DNA of 64,000 nucleotides from an uncultured Acidobacteriota bacterium (GTDB taxonomy: Bacteria > Acidobacteriota > UBA6911 > CAINFC01), in NCBI GenBank assembly GCA_903847975.1, contig CAINFC010000122.1:1-64000 (forward strand), given 5' to 3'. Made by a program: the position numbers and the translations under genes. Shown here piece by piece: positions 43,816-52,017 of this stretch (position 1 is its first letter; every line of letters starts with the position of its first letter). The notes beneath the pieces are model-generated. The model was not told where the DNA came from, did not search any database, and saw only the letters and a program-made list of their open reading frames with translations.

Positions 43816-44598
43816 ATGAACCGCAGGGATTTTATGGAAGGAGTCGGGGTGGCCGGGCTGGCTGGTATGGGGCAGGAGCCGGCAATGGAAAGCAGCAAGA
43901 AAGACAGGGTATTTGTTTTTGAGCAGTACTTTCTTAAAAACGGTACCCAGCCGGGCAGAATTCATGAGTTTTTTTCCGGACCTCTTCTGTCCTCTCTCAA
44001 AAAAATCCACGGCGGGCCGCAGGTTTTTATGGAGTCCCTGGTGGCGGCCCGACAGCCGCAGGTCGCCGTGCTGATGGGCTTCGACTCCCTTGCCCGGATG
44101 CAGACTGTTCTTTCCAGGCTGGAAGCCGACAAGGAGTGGAAGCAGGGCATGGAAAAGTGGGAGTCGGGGGAGGAATCGCCTTACGAGGAGTGCTCTCGAA
44201 GCCTGTTGAAGGCCACTCCCTACTGCCCGCCGCTGGCCAATCCCGCCGACGCACCTATCGGCAGAAAAATCTTCGAAGTGCGCGTCTACCATTCGCCCAG
44301 CCAGCGCCAGCTGGAAGCCCTGCACGCCCGGTTCGCCGGTCCGGAAATAAAAATCTTTCACCGGGTCGGGGTCCATCCCATCCTTTATTCCAGTGCCGTT
44401 TTTGGAACCAGTCTGCCCAATTTGACCTATGTCATTCCCTTTGACAGCCTGGCCGCAAGGGAAAAAGCCTGGGATGCCTTCGGCCAGGATCCGGAATGGA
44501 TTCGGGTAAGAAAGGAATCGATCGATCGAAGCGGACAAATCTCCCTGAACAGCCAGATTGCCCTCTACCGGGCAACACCTTATTCTCCGATACGGTAG
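43816..44598 (+). CDS. NIPSNAP-like double-domain protein with Tat-like signal
   Basis: A 260-residue protein. It starts MNRRDFMEGVGVAGLAGMG, a twin-arginine-like signal, though the hydrophobic core is short. Two NIPSNAP-type ferredoxin-like halves follow: VFVFEQYFLKNGTQPGRIHEFF and FEVRVYHSPSQRQLEALHARF. Such proteins bind small molecules or act as chaperones and are often secreted in Acidobacteriota and Bacteroidota. GGGAGG lies upstream. No partner is evident. Confidence 0.7.
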   Translation: MNRRDFMEGVGVAGLAGMGQEPAMESSKKDRVFVFEQYFLKNGTQPGRIHEFFSGPLLSSLKKIHGGPQVFMESLVAARQPQVAVLMGFDSLARMQTVLSRLEADKEWKQGMEKWESGEESPYEECSRSLLKATPYCPPLANPADAPIGRKIFEVRVYHSPSQRQLEALHARFAGPEIKIFHRVGVHPILYSSAVFGTSLPNLTYVIPFDSLAAREKAWDAFGQDPEWIRVRKESIDRSGQISLNSQIALYRATPYSPIR

Positions 44599-44635
44599 CC
44601 GCTTTCATCCTCCGACCTGCGTTCCTGCCGGTGTC

Positions 44636-45676
44636 ATGACTGTCCTTACCAGACGCAGAGCCCTTTGGGCCTCTCCTCTGATTCGGCGTTTTGTTCTGCT
44701 CATCGGCGCCATAAGCCTCACTCTGGCGATTGGGACCACCGGCTTCTGCCTGCTGGAGGGATTTCCGCCCTTCGACGCCTTTTACATGTCCCTTATTACC
44801 ATTACCACAGTGGGTTATAAGGAAATATACGATCTGAGCTCCACGGGGCGGCTGTTCAATTCTTTTTTGATTTTCATTGGCGTGACCCAGATGTACCTGG
44901 CCATCGGCCTGATGACCCAGACCATCGTGGAAATGGAACTGGGAGGTGCATTCTGGAAGAAGAGGATCCAGAGGATGATCAATCAGCTGTCGGACCATTA
45001 TGTCATTTGCGGTTACGGCCGTGTAGGGCGCGGGGCCTGCGAGGAGCTGCAGCGCAGCGGCGTGCCGCTGGTGGTGCTGGAAAGAGATCCCCAAAAGGTT
45101 CAGCAGCTGATGGGGGAAAAGATTCCGGTCCTGGCGGTGGATGCCACGCAGGACCGGTCCCTGCTGGAGGCCAATATCGGACGGGCCAAAGGGCTGATTG
45201 CCGCTCTGGCTACGGACGCCGATAACCTCTTCGTGGTTCTTTCCGCCCGGGAGCTCAATCCCGGGCTGCGCATTGCCGTGCGCATCGGGGATGAAGGCGC
45301 GGAAGCCAAGCTAAGGCGCGCGGGAGCCGATACCATCATCTCGCCATACGCCCGGGCGGGAAAGCGGATGGCCCAAACCATGATCCGGCCCAACGTCACG
45401 CAGTTTATCGAGAACCTGACGCAGGACCTGGGGCTGGACGTCGTGCTGGAGGAAATTCAGGTCTCCCCGACCAATCTTCTGGTCAATAAATCCCTGGGAG
45501 ACCTTCACCTCCGAAGGGATATGGGCGTAATCGTTCTGGCCATCCGGCGAAGCGACGGGAGGATGATTTTCAATCCCGCGGCGGACGAGCGACTGGCAGG
45601 CAGCGACTGCCTGGTGGCCATGGGCCGGCCGCAAGACATGCAGCGGCTGAGCGGCAAGCTGAACAGGAACGGCTGA
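44636..45676 (+). CDS. Potassium channel with TrkA-type RCK domain
   Basis: A 346-residue inner-membrane protein. Two helices flank a pore loop with the K+ filter TVGYKE (usual TVGYGD). Then a Rossmann-like TrkA-N domain (HYVICGYGRVGRGACEEL, with its NAD-type GxGxxG) and a TrkA-C-like region follow, as in MthK and KtrA/Kch-type channels. The ATG at 44636 is preferred, because the upstream frame overlaps the NIPSNAP gene. It gates K+ flux by bound ligand. It lies 38 bases downstream of the NIPSNAP gene. Confidence 0.9.
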   Translation: MTVLTRRRALWASPLIRRFVLLIGAISLTLAIGTTGFCLLEGFPPFDAFYMSLITITTVGYKEIYDLSSTGRLFNSFLIFIGVTQMYLAIGLMTQTIVEMELGGAFWKKRIQRMINQLSDHYVICGYGRVGRGACEELQRSGVPLVVLERDPQKVQQLMGEKIPVLAVDATQDRSLLEANIGRAKGLIAALATDADNLFVVLSARELNPGLRIAVRIGDEGAEAKLRRAGADTIISPYARAGKRMAQTMIRPNVTQFIENLTQDLGLDVVLEEIQVSPTNLLVNKSLGDLHLRRDMGVIVLAIRRSDGRMIFNPAADERLAGSDCLVAMGRPQDMQRLSGKLNRNG

Positions 45677-45796
45677 ATTTCCGGGTTCGGAGAGGAGGGC
45701 CGGAACCGGGCGGCGCTCCTGCTAAAAGCCACTTCCAGCCCATCTCCGGTCGCATACGATGGACCACCGCACGGCGTCCGCAAATCCGGCTCCGGT

Positions 45797-45880
45797 TCCT
45801 TCTCTTTTCTTCCCGTCCTTCCTGTCTCCCCGTGAGTTTTTTCACAGGAAGACGGAAAGAGCGGGAAGAGGGGAGAAGCG
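45797..45880. repeat. Polypyrimidine/polypurine inverted repeat A
   Basis: A long imperfect hairpin. The pyrimidine-rich left arm (45797-45830, containing TTCTTCCCGTCCTTCCTGT) can pair with the purine-rich right arm (45843-45876, containing CAGGAAGACGGAAAGAGCGG) around a GTGAGTTTTTT loop. It sits between the convergent K+ channel and superoxide dismutase genes. The complement of the right arm nearly matches the left arm of the 61.2 kb element. Confidence 0.75.
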
Positions 45881-45941
45881 AGATGCCTCCTTTCCGAAAA
45901 GAACTGCTCGGGCGAGGCTGCCTTTTAATCCGGCTCCCACC

Positions 45942-46520
45942 TTACAGGTTCTGGGCCACGAAGGTCCAGTCGACCAGCTTCCAGAAAGCATCCAGATAGG
46001 CGGCCCGGGCGTTTCGAAAATCGATATAGTAGGCGTGCTCCCAGACATCGCAGGTAAGAAGAGGCGTTTTCCCGTCCTTCAAAGGAGTACCCGCATTGCC
46101 GGTTGTTTCGATCGCCAGGGTGCCGTCGGCATTTTTTACCAGCCAGGACCACCCGGACCCGAACTGTCCGATGGAAGCGGCGGTAAATTTTTCCTTGAAC
46201 TGGGCAAAAGAGCCGAAAGCGGCCTGAATGGCATCCGCCAGGGCGCCACTCGGCTCGCCGCCGCCCTTCGGGGAAAGTCCGTTCCAGTAAAAGGTGTGGT
46301 TCCAGACCTGGGCCGCATTGTTGAAAAGCGGTCCTGCGGGGGCTTTGCGGACAATTTCCTCCAGGGACAATTCCGCGTACTCCGTTCCCGCGATCAGCTT
46401 GTTCAGGTTGTTCACATACGTGGCATGATGCTTGCCGTAATGATATTCAATGGTTTCCGCAGAGATAATAGGGGCAAGACCGTCCTTGCTGTAACGTAAC
46501 GCCGGCAGAACATGTTCCAT
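45942..46520 (-). CDS. sodB: Iron superoxide dismutase
   Basis: A 192-residue Fe/Mn-family dismutase. The metal ligands are His27 (EYHYGKHH), His75 (VWNHTFYW), Asp158 and His162 (DVWEHAYY). Gln71 in NNAAQVWNH places it in the iron-dependent group. Full length with no signal peptide, so cytoplasmic. It removes superoxide. The start has AAGGAGAATAAC upstream. The leader holds two inverted repeats (46535-46566), and a TTGAAC-18-TATAAT promoter lies at 46613-46584. Confidence 0.95.
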   Translation of the reverse strand: MEHVLPALRYSKDGLAPIISAETIEYHYGKHHATYVNNLNKLIAGTEYAELSLEEIVRKAPAGPLFNNAAQVWNHTFYWNGLSPKGGGEPSGALADAIQAAFGSFAQFKEKFTAASIGQFGSGWSWLVKNADGTLAIETTGNAGTPLKDGKTPLLTCDVWEHAYYIDFRNARAAYLDAFWKLVDWTFVAQNL

Positions 46521-46534
46521 GTTATTCTCCTTCC

Positions 46535-46566
46535 TTGGTTATGAATGACCAATCTTATCAAAGATT
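46535..46566. promoter_or_regulatory. Two overlapping palindromes in the sodB leader
   Basis: TTGGT...ACCAA (46535-46552) and AATCTT-ATCA-AAGATT (46551-46566) adjoin each other between the sodB promoter and its start codon. They could be operators for an oxidative-stress or iron regulator. No known box is matched exactly. Confidence 0.4.
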
Positions 46567-46583
46567 ACCAATAGGGTGCGATT

Positions 46584-46613
46584 ATTATAAGACATCCTTC
46601 CTTTTTCGTTCAA
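46584..46613 (-). promoter_or_regulatory. Promoter of sodB
   Basis: On the minus strand TTGAAC (46613-46608) and TATAAT (46589-46584) are 18 bases apart, giving a leader of about 55 bases. Confidence 0.55.
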
Positions 46614-46698
46614 TTCCAAATGCCGTCTTGCTTTTCTGGCGGGTCTTTGCCAGAATGTACCCTCGTTGACCCAAAGTGGGTGGCAGGCGGCTCGACCG

Positions 46699-47886
46699 AT
46701 GGAAGAAAAAAAATATTTCAGCCTGGTAAATTACGCGGTGATTCAGGGGATTCAGTCCTTTGCCACCAGTCTGTTTTTGTGCAGCGTCTACTTCTGGACG
46801 CGGGAGCGGTACCAGTTCAGCAGCCTGCAGAACCTGCTGCTGAATGCCGAGCAGGGACTGGTCTATATCCTGTCGTCCCGCTGCGGGGGCAAGCTGTCGG
46901 ATCGCCTGGGGTATCACCGCCAGCTGGTCATCTGCACCAGCGCCATGGCCGGCATTCTTCTGACGGGCTGGATCCCGCAAGCCGATTTCATGCCGTTCGT
47001 GATCATCGGGGCGTACATCGTCTTCACCGCCTCTTTCTGGCCGGCGCTGGAAGCGGTGGTGATGCACGCGCCTGCCTCGACCAGCATGCCGGAGCGGATC
47101 GGCAGCTATAACATCAACTGGGCCTACAGCGCAGCACTCGGTTTCTTTCTGAGCGGGGTTCTTTTCCGATGGCGTCCGGATGCCATCTTCTGGGTGAGTG
47201 CCGCCCTGCATCTGCTGATTCTGATTTTTTTCCGCTTTCCGATCGGTCGGCCGGATGCCCGGGGCCAGGTGGCCATGGATATTCCCCACACCGGAGACGA
47301 AGTACCCGAGGACCGGAAGAGGCTGTTTCTGCACACCGCCTGGCTTGGCAACAGCCTGAGTTACATGATGTTCGCTTCCTTTACCGCCATGGCTCCGTTC
47401 GTCGGGTCCAAATTCGGTCTCTCCGCTTCCACGGCGATCTGGCTTTCCTCCACCCTGTTTTTTTCCCGAACCCTGGCTTTCTTCTGGTTTCGTCGCTGGC
47501 AGGGATGGCACTATCGTATGATCTGGCTGGTAACCGCAGCCTTTGCCGCTCCGGTCAGCATGGCACTGGTCTTCTTTTCGCCCTGGCTGATTCCGGTACT
47601 GCTGGGCCTGGCTCTTTTCGGGATGGTATGCGGCTTTACCTACTACGGCTCTCTTTATTACTCGCTCGATTACGGGGAAAACAAGGGGGAACACGGCGGG
47701 CTGCACGAAATGATTATCGGGATGGGCCTGTTTGCCGGACCTCTGGTGGGCGCCTACGGGTCCTGGCAGTGGTCCGGGTTGCTGGGGGCTCAAGCCATGA
47801 TCATCGGCAGCGCCCTGCTGGCCGGATGGGCCGGCCTGAGCTCTTTGTTCCGAATGCACGGGTACCGAAGGGCCAAGCCCGCCTGA
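46699..47886 (+). CDS. Major facilitator superfamily transporter
   Basis: A 395-residue membrane protein with about eleven or twelve helices. A GGKLSDRLGYHRQ segment in the loop after helix 2 resembles the MFS motif A (GxLaDRxGRkxxl). I chose the ATG at 46699 (MEEKKYFSLV) over a TTG at 46666. The substrate is unknown; sugars, drugs and peptides are all possible. It is convergent with the ChbG-like gene and not obviously in an operon. Confidence 0.8.
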   Translation: MEEKKYFSLVNYAVIQGIQSFATSLFLCSVYFWTRERYQFSSLQNLLLNAEQGLVYILSSRCGGKLSDRLGYHRQLVICTSAMAGILLTGWIPQADFMPFVIIGAYIVFTASFWPALEAVVMHAPASTSMPERIGSYNINWAYSAALGFFLSGVLFRWRPDAIFWVSAALHLLILIFFRFPIGRPDARGQVAMDIPHTGDEVPEDRKRLFLHTAWLGNSLSYMMFASFTAMAPFVGSKFGLSASTAIWLSSTLFFSRTLAFFWFRRWQGWHYRMIWLVTAAFAAPVSMALVFFSPWLIPVLLGLALFGMVCGFTYYGSLYYSLDYGENKGEHGGLHEMIIGMGLFAGPLVGAYGSWQWSGLLGAQAMIIGSALLAGWAGLSSLFRMHGYRRAKPA

Positions 47887-47942
47887 TCCGCTACCCGTCC
47901 CAGGAGAACATGGGTCAAAGCCGCAGCGCCGGATTCGGTCCA

Positions 47943-48932
47943 TCAGAAGGACGAGCGGACCTGCAGTCTCCTTTTCTTCAATTCGATCCAAGTGGTCGTG
48001 GCAATGCCCTGCTCCGAAAGAAACGCCTTGACTTCCGGATCCATCATCATGCGGAGTTCGGCCAGACGCTTTTCCCCGGAGTTCGAGATGAAACTGAAAG
48101 TCTCCGAAGGGCGCGTGCAGTGAACGATGACCTGGGTGATGCCCGGCTTCATGGTGCGCAGCCGTTCCCGAAGGTAGGATTTCATCTCGTTATAATCTCT
48201 GCCGACCGTCGGTTCGGCAAGAATATCATCGATCAGAGGCAGGCCGGCATCCCAGACCCGCCGGGCGGCTTCCATGACCTGCTCCCTCAATCCCGAGACA
48301 CGAGCGCCCACGTACTGCATGTGGCCTGCCGGAAGCATCAGGGGGATGCCGGTTTCCAGGGCGACTTTCACATAGCGCTCGAAGAAGGGGGGCAGGATCA
48401 CCGTTCCCATGTGGGAATCCAGGTGAGTGGGGTGAAAGCCCATGGAAACGGCGCGGTCCAGCTGCGCCCGGATTTCGCGCTCCACTTCGTCCGGGGAAGC
48501 GGAGCGAACGACCTGCATGCTGTCGGCATGCAGACAGCCCTCTCCGTCCGTCAGTCCCGGCACCGCGCTCTTGCCTGCCAGGGGTGCCCAGCGGTATAGC
48601 TTCCATTCGGAATTCAGGGTGATGTGCATCCCGGCATCGGTCCCGGGGTGCTGCTTGATATACTGGACCATTTCCGGGACCCAGGGACACGGCATCATGA
48701 CGCTCGTCGAGCTGGCAATCCCTTTTTCCATGGCCTCGATGGTCCCGACGTTGGAGTCATGCGACATACCGGCATCATCCACGTGGAGGATGATCAGGCG
48801 GGATCCCGGGGGCCATCCCAGGCGCTCAGCCCAGCTGGGTTTTTCCTCCGCGGCAGCCGCCATGGAGGACAGAACAACACTTAAGAACAACAGGGCGATC
48901 CAGGAAATTGGTGCTGGTTTCATAGGGGCCAT
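47943..48932 (-). CDS. ChbG/HpnK-family carbohydrate deacetylase-like protein, exported
   Basis: A 329-residue protein with a signal peptide (about 1-28, ending AAAAEEK) in the YdjC/ChbG/HpnK family. The metal-binding aspartates and histidines lie in ILHVDDAGMSHD, AGMHITLNSE and PTHLDSHMGT. Members remove acetyl groups from chito-oligosaccharides or modify hopanoid lipids; here export suggests a carbohydrate target. The ATG at 48932 is preferred, with AAGGAG upstream; the frame reaches 48983. Confidence 0.82.
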   Translation of the reverse strand: MAPMKPAPISWIALLFLSVVLSSMAAAAEEKPSWAERLGWPPGSRLIILHVDDAGMSHDSNVGTIEAMEKGIASSTSVMMPCPWVPEMVQYIKQHPGTDAGMHITLNSEWKLYRWAPLAGKSAVPGLTDGEGCLHADSMQVVRSASPDEVEREIRAQLDRAVSMGFHPTHLDSHMGTVILPPFFERYVKVALETGIPLMLPAGHMQYVGARVSGLREQVMEAARRVWDAGLPLIDDILAEPTVGRDYNEMKSYLRERLRTMKPGITQVIVHCTRPSETFSFISNSGEKRLAELRMMMDPEVKAFLSEQGIATTTWIELKKRRLQVRSSF

Positions 48933-49010
48933 CCGGATTTCATCTCCTTGGCGAAAGCGAAACATGTTCTCATTCTTATTCAAAATGCAATTATACCCGT
49001 TGCAGGGGGG

Positions 49011-49040
49011 GGGACATCGAAAGGGCGGATAGCGTATAAT
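49011..49040 (+). promoter_or_regulatory. Promoter of the galU-kinase operon
   Basis: A consensus TATAAT (49035-49040) lies about 55 bases before the galU start. The best -35 is GGGACA (49011-49016), 18 bases upstream. It lies in a short divergent region with the ChbG-like gene. Confidence 0.5.
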
Positions 49041-49093
49041 TACAACGCAATAAAAAGCAATCAGTTGGGCAACGAATTTTTCCCGGGGAGATC

Positions 49094-49987
49094 ATGAGCG
49101 AAGACATCCATGTAGCCGTAATACCGGTAGCCGGACTGGGAACCCGCCTGCTGCCTGCCACCAAGTCCCAGCCCAAGGAGATGCTGCCGGTGGGGCGAAA
49201 GCCGGTGGTGCAATATGTGGTGGAGGAAATGGAGAAAAACGGTATCAAGCAGATCCTGTTTGTAACCGGCAGGGATAAAACCTCCATCGAGAACCATTTC
49301 GATTTTGATCATGAACTGGTGCGAACCCTGCGGGAGAACGGCAAGGAAGAGCTGCTTTCCGAGCTGGAATATGAGCGCATGCGGCTGCAGTTCTTCTTTA
49401 CCCGCCAGCGCCGTCCCAAGGGGCTGGGGGACGCCATCCTGTGCGCGCAGCATTTTACCGGAGATCGGCCCTTTGTCGTGGCGCTGGGGGACAGCGTCCT
49501 CGGGATGCACGGCTCGGCGACCGTGGTTTCCAGGATGGTGGAAACCTACCGCCGGAACGCTCCCTGCGTGGTGATTGCCCTTCGGGAGGTTTCCCTCGAG
49601 AAGGTATCCCGCTACGGCATTGTCGAGCCGGCCTCCGAAGGTCCGATTTCGCTGATCCGCAATCTGGTCGAGAAGCCGTCTCCCGAAGCGGCTCCGAGCC
49701 GGCTGGCCATCACCGCCCGCTACATTCTGCCGGCAGCCATCCACGATGCCATCGAGCGCATCCAGCCGGACCGGCACGGAGAAATTCAGCTCACCGATGC
49801 CATCCAGCTGCTGCTGAAAGAAGGAATGCCCGTCTACGGGGTTCGCCTCGGCCCGGAGGAAAAGCGATACGACGTGGGCAATTTTCAGAGCTACTTTGAA
49901 GCGTTCCTGGAATTTGCCTGGAATGATCCCCAGCTGAGCGGGGAGGTGAAACGAATGATCCAGGAGCTCCTTCGTGAAGATCGTTAA
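49094..49987 (+). CDS. galU: UTP--glucose-1-phosphate uridylyltransferase
   Basis: A 297-residue nucleotidyltransferase of GalU type, joining UTP and glucose-1-phosphate to UDP-glucose. The N-terminal motif is VIPVAGLGTRLLPATKS, then KEMLPVGRKPVVQYVVEE, LGDSVLG and EKPSPEAAPSRLAITARYIL. Length equals the family. GGGGAG precedes the ATG. Its last 14 bases overlap the GTG start of the GHMP kinase, so the two proteins are translationally coupled. Paired with a glucuronokinase-like kinase, its substrate may extend to other sugar-1-phosphates. Confidence 0.93.
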   Translation: MSEDIHVAVIPVAGLGTRLLPATKSQPKEMLPVGRKPVVQYVVEEMEKNGIKQILFVTGRDKTSIENHFDFDHELVRTLRENGKEELLSELEYERMRLQFFFTRQRRPKGLGDAILCAQHFTGDRPFVVALGDSVLGMHGSATVVSRMVETYRRNAPCVVIALREVSLEKVSRYGIVEPASEGPISLIRNLVEKPSPEAAPSRLAITARYILPAAIHDAIERIQPDRHGEIQLTDAIQLLLKEGMPVYGVRLGPEEKRYDVGNFQSYFEAFLEFAWNDPQLSGEVKRMIQELLREDR

Positions 49988-50972
49988 GACCAAAGCTTAT
50001 GCCCGGGCCGCCCTGCTGGGAAACCCTTCGGATGGCTATTTCGGAAGAACGATCGCCATCAGCGTAAAAAATTTTTCCGCGGAAGTCGTGCTCTACGAAT
50101 GGCCGGAGCTGGAAATTGTCCTCAGCCGGCAGGACCGCTGCCTTTTCGACAGCCTGGACCAGCTGGTGGAAGACGTCAAGCTGAACGGCCTCTATGGCGG
50201 ACTGCGGCTCATCAAGGCGGCCATCAAGCGATTTGCCGAGTACTGCCTGCGGTCGGGCATTCGGCTGCCGCATCAGAACTTTTCCCTGCGCTACGATACC
50301 ACCATCCCACGACAGGTGGGATTGGCCGGATCCAGCGCCATCATTACCGCCGTTTACCGCGCCCTGATGCAGTTCTACCGGGTGGAGGTTCCCAGAGAAA
50401 TCCTTCCCAACCTGATCCTGGAAGTGGAGAACCGGGAAATCGGCATTCAGGCGGGACTGCAGGACCGGGTGGTGCAGACCTACGAAGGGCTGGTGTACAT
50501 GGATTTTGAGCGCGCTCATATGGAAGCCCACGGCCACGGCCGTTATGAGCCCCTGGATCCCGGGGTCCTTCCCCCGCTGTACCTGGCCTACCGCAGCGAT
50601 CTGAGTGAGATCTCCGGGATTGTGCACAGCAATCTTCGCGCCCGATGGGATCGGGGGGACATGGACGTAATTCTGGCCATCCGCACCCTGGCCGATATCA
50701 CCGAGCAGGGCCGGGAATGCCTGCAGAAGAAGGACTGGCGTACCTTTTCGGAGCTGATGGACCGGAATTTCGATATCCGCGCCGGAATTCTGACGCTGGA
50801 TCCCCGCAACGTGGAAATGGTCCGGCTGGCACGAAGCCTGGGAGTGTGCGCCAATTACGCCGGTTCCGGCGGTTCGATCGTCGGCATCTGCCCGGAAGAG
50901 GGGCTATTGCAGCGGATGCAGCAGGAGTTTGCCAAAATCGGCTGTCGCGTCATCCAGCCGCAGGTGCAATAA
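49974..50972 (+). CDS. Glucuronokinase-like GHMP kinase
   Basis: A 332-residue GHMP-superfamily sugar kinase. The start is GTG at 49974, with AGGAG seven bases upstream. The ATP loop is IPRQVGLAGSSAI at residues 111-123. The following segments EIGIQAGLQDRVVQTYEGL and LSEISGIVHSNLRARW, with a C-terminal NYAGSGGSIVGIC, resemble plant glucuronokinase, which forms glucuronate-1-phosphate, from memory of that family. It would supply sugar-1-phosphate to the overlapping galU product. Its exact sugar cannot be settled without an assay. Confidence 0.78.
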   Translation: MKIVKTKAYARAALLGNPSDGYFGRTIAISVKNFSAEVVLYEWPELEIVLSRQDRCLFDSLDQLVEDVKLNGLYGGLRLIKAAIKRFAEYCLRSGIRLPHQNFSLRYDTTIPRQVGLAGSSAIITAVYRALMQFYRVEVPREILPNLILEVENREIGIQAGLQDRVVQTYEGLVYMDFERAHMEAHGHGRYEPLDPGVLPPLYLAYRSDLSEISGIVHSNLRARWDRGDMDVILAIRTLADITEQGRECLQKKDWRTFSELMDRNFDIRAGILTLDPRNVEMVRLARSLGVCANYAGSGGSIVGICPEEGLLQRMQQEFAKIGCRVIQPQVQ

Positions 50973-50992
50973 GCATCCGCCTCCGGTAAGGC

Positions 50993-52000
50993 TCAGAACC
51001 CCGCGCTTATTCGCTCCATGATCTCTTTGGTGGATGCCGTGGCGGTGCCCAGTTTGCCGACCACGATTCCGGCTGCATAGTTGGCAATAGCGGCCGCCTC
51101 GAAGATGCTGGCACCGGAAAGAAGGGACAATGTTACCGTGGCAATGACCGTGTCTCCGGCGCCGGTCACGTCGAACACTTCCCGGGCCATGGTCGGTATA
51201 TGCTTCACCTGGCCCTCCCGGGTAAAAACCGACATGCCCTCTTCTCCCCGGGTGATGATCAGGTTTTCTGCCCCGGTCTCCTCCAGGATTTTCCGACCGG
51301 CCGACATCAGGCTGGCCTCGTCGGCGATGCGGATGCCCGAGGAAGCCTCCGCCTCCGCCTTATTGGGGGTCAGGACGGTCGGGCGTCCGTAGAGAGAAAG
51401 GTCGCGAACCTTCGGATCCACGGACAACACTTTTTGCCTGCCCGAGCCGAGGGCTTCCTGGATGGCATCCGACAGGCATGGGTGCATGACACCTTTGGCG
51501 TAGTCGGAAACGATGGTCGCTTCCGACTGGCGGCTGAGCCTCCGGTAGGCCTGCAGCAATCGACGGTGGGTTCCATCCAGAACCGCGTGGGTGTCCTCGG
51601 CATCCATACGGCATACCTGCTGGTGATGGGCAATGATCCTGGTTTTTACCGTGCTGCGCCGGCTTTTTTCGGCAATCAGCCCGGAGGTCACGGGGCTGAT
51701 GCGGCGGTACTCCCGCAAAATGGTCCCGGAAGCCGGATCCTCTTCGCGGGCTCCGATGATTCCGACGGGGATGGGAGTCGCGCCCAGGGCATGCAGATTA
51801 CAGGCCACATTGGCCGAACCGCCGAGGTGCACGCTTTTTTGCCTGATCAGCACTACGGGAACGGGCGCTTCCGGGGAGATGCGGCTGACCGTGCCCCAGA
51901 TAAACTCATCCAGCATGACATCGCCGACTACCAGGACTTTTCGGTCGTTAAATTGTCTCAGAATGGAAAAATAGCGGGCTTTGTCTTTTGGGTTGATCAT
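50993..52000 (-). CDS. hldA: D-glycero-beta-D-manno-heptose-7-phosphate kinase (RfaE1/HldA-like)
   Basis: A 335-residue PfkB-family kinase. Motifs include VVGDVMLDEFIWGTVSRISP, the GGSANVACNLHALGA segment and the C-terminal DVTGAGDTVIATV anion hole with catalytic Asp. It makes heptose-1,7-bisphosphate for LPS core biosynthesis. Only the kinase domain is present; the nucleotidyltransferase half of bifunctional HldE is absent, so a partner gene lies elsewhere. It is 17 bases downstream of the antiporter gene. Confidence 0.88.
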   Translation of the reverse strand: MINPKDKARYFSILRQFNDRKVLVVGDVMLDEFIWGTVSRISPEAPVPVVLIRQKSVHLGGSANVACNLHALGATPIPVGIIGAREEDPASGTILREYRRISPVTSGLIAEKSRRSTVKTRIIAHHQQVCRMDAEDTHAVLDGTHRRLLQAYRRLSRQSEATIVSDYAKGVMHPCLSDAIQEALGSGRQKVLSVDPKVRDLSLYGRPTVLTPNKAEAEASSGIRIADEASLMSAGRKILEETGAENLIITRGEEGMSVFTREGQVKHIPTMAREVFDVTGAGDTVIATVTLSLLSGASIFEAAAIANYAAGIVVGKLGTATASTKEIMERISAGF

Positions 52001-52017
52001 TCCTTACCACTCCTCCG

